Positions 1 to 5,610 of a DNA stretch of 5,610 nucleotides are shown here, piece after piece. Under the pieces are notes generated by a model. That model was given only the letters and a program-made list of their open reading frames with translations. It made no database searches and was not told the DNA's origin. Numbering within the stretch: position 1 is the stretch's first letter; each line of letters opens with the position of its first letter. The stretch comes from Alphaproteobacteria bacterium (lineage in GTDB: Bacteria; Pseudomonadota; Alphaproteobacteria; Micavibrionales; Micavibrionaceae): NCBI GenBank assembly GCA_030427765.1, contig JAUICS010000116.1, positions 1 to 5,610 of the forward strand, in the 5' to 3' direction. The translations under genes were made by a program, and so were the position numbers.

Positions 1-1197
1 TTTATCTATCAGGTTCGCTATAAAATTAGGGTTTTGGTATAGTTTCTTGGTTAAAACGTCCATTTGGGCATAATAACTGGGATGACCTGATTTTGACCGG
101 CTTGTATCCTCGGCCATAAAGGTTTCGAAATCGCGCCCCATAAACCCTAAATCCATGAAAATCTGCTTGTAATAATCCTTTGAAAGACCTGTTCCCCTGG
201 CCTTCATCGATGCAATGTTAAATAACGAATTTTCAGCAATGTTACGTTTTGCGATTATTGACCGTGATTGAAGATACGTATTCTGCTGCTTCGTGGGTCG
301 ACGATTCTGGCTATCATTGAATTGCAATTTATTGGCCGCAGGGCGCGGGAACACGGTATGACCAAACAAGTTTCGGGATAGCGCGAAAATATCCTCTTCA
401 TCCTTGGTCATCGTTTTATCGGTCAGATTCATATCGATGGTGTACGGAAAGTCGAGCGTTCTCGTATAACTTATATCTTTATTAAATCGTTCCGCATCCG
501 TTGCGCCATTATCACCGCAAAGTGATCTTTGTGCGTCATTCGCAATATTCCCCATAAATTCATTCTTATCACAATATGTATGTCTGAATTGATTTTTACG
601 AGCATTGCTGTCTTTAAGCGGGTCGGCACCCATACCACTCTTCTTACCGAGATGCCTATCCAGATTTGCCTTTGAAAACATTACCTTTTGAACATTTGCC
701 CGTTGTTCGGAAGCCGGCAAATCCACCGCCAATGTTGAAAAACGGCAAAGGGCGGTGCTAGGCTGGTAATCACGCAGACTTTTGGCATATATCTCATCCA
801 TCAAACGTTGCGTTTCAAGCTGCTGTTTCGCATCAAAAAACGTCCCGATCGTTCCGACAGAGAAAAACGCAGCCGTCGTTAACTGTTCCACCATCAACAT
901 AAGCGACGGTCTAAGCCATCCCGGATGCAATTTTCCCCTATCCCAGTTTTTCTGGTTTTCAAACTCATTATAAATACTGATAAAACGGGTTTTTGATGAC
1001 TGATCCTTGATTTCATCAATACATACACCGCACTGCGTATAGCATACGCACGGACACGCATGTGCAGGGCGCATTGCAAGCATAAAAGCACAAAAACATA
1101 CACAAAGCATAAGCATTGCCCTGCGAATGAATGCAGCGGTCCTGACATCAATAAGATGCAAGCCGGTGAAACCGGTTTTAATGCGTGCGTTAATCAT
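1..1197 (-). CDS. Exported Cys-rich protein of unknown function, third tandem paralogue (3' end cut by window)
   Basis: I do not recognise this family. The frame is open from the ATG at 1197 to base 1 (399 codons). The sister genes suggest that about 60 C-terminal residues lie outside the window. Residues 1-47 form a long signal peptide: a basic n-region with R25-R26, a hydrophobic stretch at about 27-42, and predicted cleavage after P-A-H-A47. The mature protein begins at once with CPCVCYTQCGVC (Cys 48, 50, 52, 56, 59). Conserved blocks follow: GTFFDAKQQLETQ (about 118-130), DYQPSTALCRF (143-153), YCDK (208-211), LCG (226-228), AKRNIAENSLF (316-326) and PSYYAQM...LTKKLYQNPNF (373-392). These match both upstream paralogues in order. 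The start codon overlaps the end of the preceding gene by 8 bases (ATGATTAA), which favours this start and translational coupling. ATG codon 28 is a possible alternative, but it would lose the basic n-region. A periplasmic or outer-surface location is inferred. The cysteines could form disulfides or bind a metal. Confidence 0.85.
   Translation of the reverse strand, partial: MINARIKTGFTGLHLIDVRTAAFIRRAMLMLCVCFCAFMLAMRPAHACPCVCYTQCGVCIDEIKDQSSKTRFISIYNEFENQKNWDRGKLHPGWLRPSLMLMVEQLTTAAFFSVGTIGTFFDAKQQLETQRLMDEIYAKSLRDYQPSTALCRFSTLAVDLPASEQRANVQKVMFSKANLDRHLGKKSGMGADPLKDSNARKNQFRHTYCDKNEFMGNIANDAQRSLCGDNGATDAERFNKDISYTRTLDFPYTIDMNLTDKTMTKDEEDIFALSRNLFGHTVFPRPAANKLQFNDSQNRRPTKQQNTYLQSRSIIAKRNIAENSLFNIASMKARGTGLSKDYYKQIFMDLGFMGRDFETFMAEDTSRSKSGHPSYYAQMDVLTKKLYQNPNFIANLIDK
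1190..1197 (-). promoter_or_regulatory. Overlapping start/stop (ATGATTAA) joining second and third paralogue
   Basis: On the minus strand the ATG of the third gene (1197-1195) lies inside the last codons of the second gene, whose TAA is at 1192-1190. No strong Shine-Dalgarno stands at normal spacing before this ATG, so re-initiation or coupling with translation of the upstream gene is the likely mode of expression. Confidence 0.55.
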
Positions 1198-2500
1198 TAT
1201 CATTTCCCAAAGGCCTTACGTATAGCAACCTATGTCGTGGCTGCGTCAATTCTTCGAGTATTAAGGACAGGAGCATTTCCTGCCGGACAAGTCCGTGATA
1301 AAAATCGCGTTTCTGCATAACCTCGAACGTTTCAAGAGATGCAAGCTGTCTATTCACATTGTTCGGAGTATCAATCAAACTGACAAAAAAGTTCGGGTTT
1401 TGATAGAGCTTCTTCGTCAATAACTCCATCTGCGCATAGTAACTGGGCTTTTCACCAAATAGCTCCTTGGCATCTTCTTCATTGTAACCAAGCTCCTGCA
1501 CCAAATCGATAAAATATTTACTGGACACGCCGGTTCCCGCTGATTTTTCGGATACCAGATTGTAAAAACTGCTCTGGGCGACTTCCGACTTTGACGCATA
1601 GGACATAAGACTTATCCATGGGCTAAGACTGCCATAAATTGTAAACAGGTTCTGCGGCTGAATTTTTTCAAAGCCTTTGTAATGATAAATATTATCGGCA
1701 AGAGCCAGAATATCCTGCTCCTCAGTTGTCATTTCGGTATCAACGTTACCAACGTTCAATGTCAATGGTTGATCAAGAATCTTGGTATAATTCACATCGT
1801 TATTCAGTCGATTAGGATCAGTGCCGCCGGTTGTGCCGCAGAGCGCCTTTGCCCCATTTGCGCCTGTGCCGACCAGATGTCCGGCATTGTCATCCTTATC
1901 ACAATATATTTTACGAAACTGCCTTACGCGCGCCTCGGCCTCAATTTCTTCGCCTAAAGATGAAAAACTGCCACGATTACCCTCGGAATTCAGCAGCAAG
2001 CGTCCAACACTTTTTTCCGAATAGCCTATTTGCGTGGCATTCTGCTTTTGCTCTGTCGATGCAAGACCGGTTGTCACGGTCGCAAAACGGCACATCGCTT
2101 CACTCGGCTGGTATTCCTTAATCGCATCAACACGCATCTTGTCCATCAGACGGGTTGTTTCCAGCAAATGTTTTGCATCAAAAAATCCACCAACAATGCC
2201 AACCTGCATTATGGAAACCGTTGATAATTGCTGGGTCGCCAGCATCCAGTCCGGCTGAATACGCGATATAAAAAATTCAGATGTAAACCAGTTTCTGTAT
2301 TCCGTCATTCTATCACGAAAATACGGACGGATATTAACCTCAGCCTCTTCTGTTTGCGTTGGTTTACAGCGACTACATGGCGCAGGGCATCCACAGCAAT
2401 GCGCAAACGCGGACTGCATAAACATAATGTACACCAGCGCCGTACACACAGCAGTGGCCAAAATAGATACACAATGTTTTTTACGAATTTTCAAAATCAT
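1190..2500 (-). CDS. Exported Cys-rich protein of unknown function, second (middle) tandem paralogue, 436 aa
   Basis: Complete gene of the same unrecognised family. K4, R6, K7 and K8 precede a hydrophobic segment at about residues 11-30. Cleavage is predicted after S-A-F-A33. The mature N-terminus is HCCGCPAPCSRC (Cys 35, 36, 38, 42, 45). The domain then shows GGFFDAKHLLET (104-115), EYQPSEAMCRF (129-139), LASTEQK (146-152), YCDKDDNAGHLVG (199-211), LCGTTGGT (220-227), NYTK (237-240) and PSYYAQM...LTKKLYQNPNF (352-371). Near the C-terminus are MQKRDF and RQEMLLSLILEEL (406-418), followed by a short variable tail. C137, C200 and C221 are conserved in all three copies. The 61 or so residues after the signal peptide are more compact than in the 501-residue sister. 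The gene starts directly after the TAG of the upstream gene. A GAGG at 2504-2507 lies only 3 bases from the ATG but 9 bases from the in-frame TTG at codon 3, so the true start could be that TTG (2494). Export is well supported; the role is unknown. Confidence 0.88.
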   Translation of the reverse strand: MILKIRKKHCVSILATAVCTALVYIMFMQSAFAHCCGCPAPCSRCKPTQTEEAEVNIRPYFRDRMTEYRNWFTSEFFISRIQPDWMLATQQLSTVSIMQVGIVGGFFDAKHLLETTRLMDKMRVDAIKEYQPSEAMCRFATVTTGLASTEQKQNATQIGYSEKSVGRLLLNSEGNRGSFSSLGEEIEAEARVRQFRKIYCDKDDNAGHLVGTGANGAKALCGTTGGTDPNRLNNDVNYTKILDQPLTLNVGNVDTEMTTEEQDILALADNIYHYKGFEKIQPQNLFTIYGSLSPWISLMSYASKSEVAQSSFYNLVSEKSAGTGVSSKYFIDLVQELGYNEEDAKELFGEKPSYYAQMELLTKKLYQNPNFFVSLIDTPNNVNRQLASLETFEVMQKRDFYHGLVRQEMLLSLILEELTQPRHRLLYVRPLGNDND

Positions 2501-4006
2501 CTACCTCGTAGATTCCCCCATGTTTCTTTGAAGCTCAAGCGAGCGCGTTCTCAAAAGTTCTTCCAACATAACGGACAAAACCATTTCTTGCCGCAACATG
2601 CTTTCAAAGAAATCGCGTTGTTGCATAAGCTCAAACGCCTGAATGGCGGCCTCTTGCCGGTCAATATTCGCGTCACCGTCAATGGCACCCGTATAAAAAT
2701 TCGGATTTTGGTACAGTTTCTTGGTCAGAACTTCCATCTGTCCGTAATAACTTGGCTCCTTACCAATTATTTTCTCAGCATCGTCCTCGGTATATCCAAA
2801 ATCAACGAACAGGTCTTTGTAATGATCAAAATTTGATCCAACACCCTTCGCCTTCATTGAAGCAATTGAAAAGAATGAATTTTCTGCCACGCTTCTCTTT
2901 GCCAAAAATGACCTCAAATCCAGGTATTTAATATGCACTTCAGGATTCTTAAATGCGTCAACGGTTATAATATCAGCCGGAATATGCCCAAACAAATTCG
3001 CCGCCATGGCAAGAACGTCCTCTTCACCTTCCTGCAAGACATTGTCTAAAAGATTCATATCGAGCGTAAGGGGAACATCTATGGATTTGGTATAATTTGC
3101 ATCCTTGCTGTAACGCTTTGCTTCTGTACCCCCGGACTCCAAACAGATTGGAACCGGAAGCCCCTCTCCAACATCAGGACCTGCCCCAACCAGATGACCG
3201 CCCATATGTGTTTTGTCACAGTAGACATTTGCGAATTGACGAAGTCGACCATCACGGTCAGCGTCATTATTCCAATGCTCAGGTGAACGGTTAGATAAAT
3301 GGCGTTTCTGGGCAATATCCGACAGCATAGCCTTATGTGTTTTTGCCTTTTGTTCTGTCGCGGCCAACGACCGTGTCAATGTCCCAAACCGGCATAAAGG
3401 CTCACTTGGCTGATAATCGGCAATCGCCTCAACTTTTAATTCATCGTAAAGAAGCTGTGTCTCAAGCTGGTGCTTCGCATCAAAAAATTTACCAATCACG
3501 GCGGCATGGCTCATACCAAGCGTAATAAACTGCTGACTCATCCGCATCATGGCCGGGTTTACAAAACTTTCAAAAAGCCAGTCGACAACCCATTCACGGA
3601 AGTCTTTCCGGCCACCTTCATTCCTGCTGGTTGGCGGTTGTTTTTGCAACGGATCATCAGGACTTCCATTACTTGCGCCGCTGTAACACTGGTCCCATTT
3701 GTAGCCGATATCGATAAGTAGATTAAACCAGCTCGAGTCCGTTCTTGTGTCCGCATCAAACGCATCAATGAGATGTTTACGTGTATTACCAATGATCGAG
3801 CACCCCTCCCCAAACCATTGCGGTATGGCATGTTGCGGGGTACACGCACCGCATGGCGAACTACAGCCACAGCAATGCGCGTATGATTTTGAAACAAATG
3901 CAAAACATAGAAAAATACCAAGCAAAATCCCTGCCAATGGCATCCTGAGGGATGATATGATACCTTTACACTGCATAGAAATTGTCTTGTTATTCAGTAT
4001 TTTCAA
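2501..4006 (-). CDS. Exported Cys-rich protein of unknown function, first tandem paralogue with an insertion, up to 501 aa
   Basis: First gene of the leftward operon and the longest copy. The most upstream start is a TTG at 4006 (an in-frame TAA lies two codons before it). ATG codon 11 (3976) is a good alternative and still leaves K14 and R21 before the hydrophobic segment at about 22-38. Cleavage is predicted after K-S-Y-A43. The mature protein begins HCCGCSSPCGAC (Cys 45, 46, 48, 52, 55). Residues of about 58-135 are an insertion absent from the other two copies. It contains two extra cysteines (C69, C107) and a polar, Pro/Asn-rich stretch. The shared domain resumes with GKFFDAKHQLETQ (172-184), DYQPSEPLCRF (197-207), LAATEQK (214-220), YCDK (262-265), GHLVGAG (270-276), ICLESGGT (287-294), NYTK (304-307) and PSYYGQM...LTKKLYQNPNF (418-437). 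It ends with MQQRDFF and RQEMVLSVMLEEL (472-484). It is closer to the third copy than to the middle one in several blocks (for example NLFGH and FSIASMKAKG/FNIASMKARG). Probably a periplasmic or surface protein; function unknown. Confidence 0.88.
   Translation of the reverse strand: MKILNNKTISMQCKGIISSLRMPLAGILLGIFLCFAFVSKSYAHCCGCSSPCGACTPQHAIPQWFGEGCSIIGNTRKHLIDAFDADTRTDSSWFNLLIDIGYKWDQCYSGASNGSPDDPLQKQPPTSRNEGGRKDFREWVVDWLFESFVNPAMMRMSQQFITLGMSHAAVIGKFFDAKHQLETQLLYDELKVEAIADYQPSEPLCRFGTLTRSLAATEQKAKTHKAMLSDIAQKRHLSNRSPEHWNNDADRDGRLRQFANVYCDKTHMGGHLVGAGPDVGEGLPVPICLESGGTEAKRYSKDANYTKSIDVPLTLDMNLLDNVLQEGEEDVLAMAANLFGHIPADIITVDAFKNPEVHIKYLDLRSFLAKRSVAENSFFSIASMKAKGVGSNFDHYKDLFVDFGYTEDDAEKIIGKEPSYYGQMEVLTKKLYQNPNFYTGAIDGDANIDRQEAAIQAFELMQQRDFFESMLRQEMVLSVMLEELLRTRSLELQRNMGESTR
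2504..2507 (-). promoter_or_regulatory. Shine-Dalgarno (GAGG) of the middle paralogue
   Basis: The minus strand reads ACGAGGTAG then ATGATTTTGAAA. GAGG is within the last sense codons of the upstream gene. Its spacing is 3 bases to the ATG and 9 bases to the TTG two codons later. The second spacing is closer to the usual one, so this site makes the TTG a serious start candidate. Confidence 0.5.
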
Positions 4007-4193
4007 AATTTATCTTACTATATAACAGGTTACACTGGCACAATGTGAAAATGCAAAATATACTTGCTAGTAAAATACCAATTTAAAACCGAGAATGAAA
4101 CAAGGGTTTTTGTATATTTGATTATGGCGATCAGATTCTTAAACCCAATCTTTAAAAATGTCGTTGAAAAAAGTAACTATTGTGTAGTCGTTT
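4007..4193. other. Divergent intergenic control region between the exported-protein operon and the dotI operon
   Basis: This 187-bp non-coding stretch separates two operons transcribed away from each other. It is clearly more AT-rich than the flanking genes. It holds a weak candidate promoter for the leftward operon (4020-4049), a short interrupted palindrome CACAATGTG (4039-4047) within that spacer/-35 area, and a nine-codon open frame (4158-4187) in frame with the first dotI-like gene but closed by TAG. I found no convincing -35/-10 pair for the rightward operon. TATATT at 4113-4118 is a possible -10, but no matching -35 lies at normal spacing. Confidence 0.7.
4020..4049 (-). promoter_or_regulatory. 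Candidate sigma70-type promoter for the leftward operon
   Basis: On the minus strand TTCACA (4049-4044) and TTATAT (4025-4020) are separated by 18 bases. The first matches TTGACA at five of six positions; the second is a poor -10. Transcription would begin near 4013, leaving only about 7 bases before the TTG start at 4006 but about 37 before the ATG at 3976. If real, it would favour the ATG as the start. The match is weak and could be chance in AT-rich DNA. Confidence 0.22.
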
Positions 4194-4991
4194 ATGTCTG
4201 ATTCAGAAGAGAGTCCCAAAGGTCCCGATATAGAATTCAGTGATGAGTCACTCGAACTTGTCGACGCAGAACGTCGAGGGTCCGCCGCGGCCGCCAGTGA
4301 TACCCCGTCCGATTCGGGTAAGCAAGGCCCCTCAAAAGGGAAAAAAGGCAAGAAGCGGGAAGAAGACAACACCCACGGTATTGGCGCGGTTATCAAGCGA
4401 AATGCGTTTTACCGCGACGGGTATCGAAATTTCCAACGTATCGCCTTTATCCAGTCCATCGTTATCGCTGGCTTAATTATTGCCCAGATTATGGTAATAC
4501 GAATACACCAACCGGAAAACAGATATTTTGCCACGACGGAAGATGGCCGCCTTATTCAAATGGTTCCCCTTAATCTTCCGAACCTAAGCACACCGGCACT
4601 TATGTCCTGGGTTGCACAGGCATCCACCGAAGTGATGACATTTGGTTTCAATGATTACAAACGCCGCCTGCAAGAAGCCTCACGTAACTTCACGAAGCAA
4701 GGCTGGACAAGTTTTACAGACGCCCTCAACAAATCCAGAATCATGGAAGGTGTTGTACAGAACAGTCAGGTTGTAACCGCCGCACCCAGAAGCGCGCCTA
4801 TCCTGATTTCCGAGGCCAACGTCAACGGCCAGTATCAATGGATTGTCGAACTTCCGTTAAACGTGACATACCAATCCGGCTCGAAAACACGGTCAGATAA
4901 TTTACTTGTCACACTGGTTATTGTTCGCGTATCAAAACTTGAAAGTCCAAACGGACTGGGTATCCAGCAATGGATCGCCCAATATGGCTAA
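4194..4991 (+). CDS. dotI: DotI/IcmL/TraM-family type IVB secretion inner-membrane protein, with long charged N-terminal extension
   Basis: A 265-residue protein recognised by its family signature: RYFATTEDGR (110-119), PNLSTPALMSWVAQA (129-143), FNDYKRRLQ (152-160), FTKQGW (166-171), SAPIL (200-204), the aromatic/beta-rich YQWIVELPLNVTYQSGS stretch (214-230) and the terminal LVIVRV...GLGIQQW (241-260). In Legionella and R64 this family forms the inner-membrane part of the secretion channel complex, and its periplasmic domain has a VirB8-like fold. Topology seen here: cytoplasmic residues 1-82, one membrane helix at about 83-103, then a periplasmic domain. The first 60 or so residues are unusual. 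They start acidic and Ser-rich (to about 25) and turn to a Lys/Gly-rich stretch at about 43-57, which makes this copy longer than typical DotI (a little over 200 residues). An in-frame TAG at 4185-4187 limits the start, and no other Met occurs before the membrane helix, so ATG 4194 is likely although its Shine-Dalgarno is poor. It is 27 bases upstream of a second family member. Confidence 0.93.
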   Translation: MSDSEESPKGPDIEFSDESLELVDAERRGSAAAASDTPSDSGKQGPSKGKKGKKREEDNTHGIGAVIKRNAFYRDGYRNFQRIAFIQSIVIAGLIIAQIMVIRIHQPENRYFATTEDGRLIQMVPLNLPNLSTPALMSWVAQASTEVMTFGFNDYKRRLQEASRNFTKQGWTSFTDALNKSRIMEGVVQNSQVVTAAPRSAPILISEANVNGQYQWIVELPLNVTYQSGSKTRSDNLLVTLVIVRVSKLESPNGLGIQQWIAQYG

Positions 4992-5018
4992 CGCCACGGC
5001 GAATGGAAAACATGTAAC

Positions 5019-5610
5019 ATGACCGATGATTCCATCAAACGTAATGAAAATGTTTTCGGTACAGTAAAGAAAAAGGTTCTTTACTACGATCTTTATTACA
5101 AAGACCGCCGCTCGCATCTTGTGAAACTGCTGCTCTTTCAATATTCCCTTGTCATCACGTTGATTTTCATTATCGGATTTTATGTATCCGAGCACCAGAT
5201 TGAAGAAAGATACTTCCCGACGACGTTTGATGGACGTATGGCACCAAGTTACGATCTGGATAAACCAAACCTTACAAAGCCGTCACTAACATCCTGGTTA
5301 TCACAATCGGCAGTCACATCTCTTACTTTCAGTTACCACGATTACCGCCGCCGTCTTCGTGATTCATCAAAGGCCTTCACACGTCAGGGATGGCAGGAAT
5401 TCACAAAATACATCAAAGACAAAGAGACAATCTCAAAAATGCTGGCGGACAGAAGCGTTATTGATACCGTGGCGATAAGCGCACCGATCGGCTTAAACCA
5501 AGGTATTTACGAAGACAACGACGGCCGTAAACGTTATTTCTGGCAAATGAACTTTAAACTTCGGATGACAACGTTAATTCCCAACAATTCATCTAGCGAA
5601 ACGCTTGATA
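5019..5610 (+). CDS. dotI: Second DotI/IcmL/TraM-family type IVB secretion protein (3' end cut by window)
   Basis: The frame is open from ATG 5019 to the window edge (197 complete codons). Its order of motifs mirrors the preceding gene: a short cytoplasmic N-terminus (1-34), a membrane helix at about 35-56, ERYFPTTFDGR (63-73), KPNLTKPSLTSWLSQSA (82-98), SYHDYRRRLRDSSKAF (105-120), TRQGWQEFT (121-129), SAPIGL (154-159) and a beta-rich YFWQMNFKLRMT (173-184). By comparison with the first copy, about 35-40 residues are missing at the end. It lacks the long charged extension and is more divergent from canonical DotI in the second half. A weak GGA (5005-5007) lies 11 bases upstream of the start. 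In Legionella and R64, DotI/TraM is preceded by a short homologue (DotJ/TraL) and followed by DotH/TraN and DotG/TraO. This copy may therefore be the true DotI, with the first taking the DotJ place, or the reverse. DotH- and DotG-like genes would be expected beyond 5610. Confidence 0.92.
   Translation, partial: MTDDSIKRNENVFGTVKKKVLYYDLYYKDRRSHLVKLLLFQYSLVITLIFIIGFYVSEHQIEERYFPTTFDGRMAPSYDLDKPNLTKPSLTSWLSQSAVTSLTFSYHDYRRRLRDSSKAFTRQGWQEFTKYIKDKETISKMLADRSVIDTVAISAPIGLNQGIYEDNDGRKRYFWQMNFKLRMTTLIPNNSSSETLD

Larger units (their letters stand above)
1..4006 (-). repeat. Tandem array of three diverged paralogous genes
   Basis: The three leftward genes arose by duplication. Homology is clearest at protein level, but some DNA blocks are still similar. 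The 60-base segments at 22-81, 1388-1447 and 2696-2755 encode the P-S-Y-Y...Q-N-P-N-F block in each gene. By hand count the first and last of these match at about 49 of 60 bases. The short segment encoding FFDAK is also near-identical at about 829-840, 2176-2187 and 3475-3487. Elsewhere the copies have diverged strongly, with indels between blocks, so the duplications are old and the copies have probably specialised. Confidence 0.85.

Noticed and set aside
1110..1130. Twin-arginine (Tat) export signal in the third paralogue (R25-R26)
   Set aside because: The residues around the RR pair do not match the S-R-R-x-F-L-K pattern, and the sister proteins have plain Sec-type signals.
894..1151. Open frame of 85 codons on the minus strand
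   Set aside because: It overlaps the start of the third paralogue in a different phase. The correct frame, starting at 1197, aligns with the sister proteins throughout.
2228..2836. Open frame of about 200 codons on the plus strand
   Set aside because: It lies antisense across the junction of two well-supported paralogous genes, has no family resemblance, and looks like a shadow of their codon structure.
3871..3880. Lipoprotein signal (lipobox) before the cysteine clusters
   Set aside because: In two copies a His separates the cleavage site from the first Cys, and in the third the residues before Cys are A-H-A. None fits the usual L-A/S-G/A-C pattern, so ordinary signal peptidase I cleavage fits better.
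3559..3921. Open frame of 120 codons on the minus strand in another phase
   Set aside because: It is entirely within the 501-codon gene, which has a signal peptide and conserved paralogue blocks in its own frame.
4035..4055. TGGCAC in the intergenic region as a sigma54 -24 element
   Set aside because: The -12 element (TTGC-like) is absent at the required spacing.
4263..4277. Short inverted repeat CGACG...CGTCG as a regulatory hairpin
   Set aside because: It is a 5-bp stem inside the coding sequence of the first dotI-like gene, in a GC-rich low-complexity stretch where such pairs are expected by chance.
4932..5195. Minus-strand open frame between the two dotI-like genes
   Set aside because: It is antisense to the end of one recognised gene and the start of the other, with no supporting features.

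Overview
The window looks like part of a chromosomal or plasmid-borne type IVB (Dot/Icm, IncI-type) secretion locus from a Gram-negative proteobacterium. The anchor is a rightward pair of genes (4194-4991 and 5019 to the window edge). Both encode proteins of the DotI/IcmL/TraM family, the bitopic inner-membrane component of type IVB secretion and IncI conjugation systems. Base composition is moderate and somewhat AT-leaning. The taxon cannot be fixed from the sequence. I lean towards an alphaproteobacterium carrying an IncI-like apparatus rather than Legionella itself, because the dotI neighbours are not the Legionella ones, but this is inference.

The left 4 kb (1-4006) is a leftward array of three tandem, diverged paralogues of a family I do not recognise: 501 codons (2501-4006), 436 codons (1190-2500), and a third copy from 1197 down to base 1 that runs off the window after 399 codons. 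Each has an N-terminal Sec-type signal peptide. Directly after the predicted cleavage site comes a tight cysteine cluster (C-x-C-x3-C-x2-C), then a largely helical-looking domain with three more conserved cysteines (LCRF/MCRF, YCDK, ICL/LCG) and a strongly conserved block ending LTKKLYQNPNF. The genes touch or overlap (TAG directly followed by ATG at 2501/2500; an 8-base overlap at 1190-1197), so they are almost certainly one operon.

The two operons diverge from an AT-rich 187-bp region (4007-4193) that must hold the control signals of both or lie downstream of shared regulation. The arrangement suggests that the three exported Cys-rich proteins are made together with the secretion machinery and act with it in the envelope, for example as accessory, pilus/adhesin-like or scaffold subunits. 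That functional link rests on gene context only.

The two DotI-like proteins share the membrane anchor and the periplasmic VirB8-like domain but differ at the N-terminus. The first has a roughly 60-residue charged cytoplasmic extension; the second has a short one. In Legionella and R64 the position just before DotI/TraM is held by a truncated homologue (DotJ/TraL). Here both copies appear full length. I saw no rRNA or tRNA gene, CRISPR array, insertion sequence or convincing terminator.
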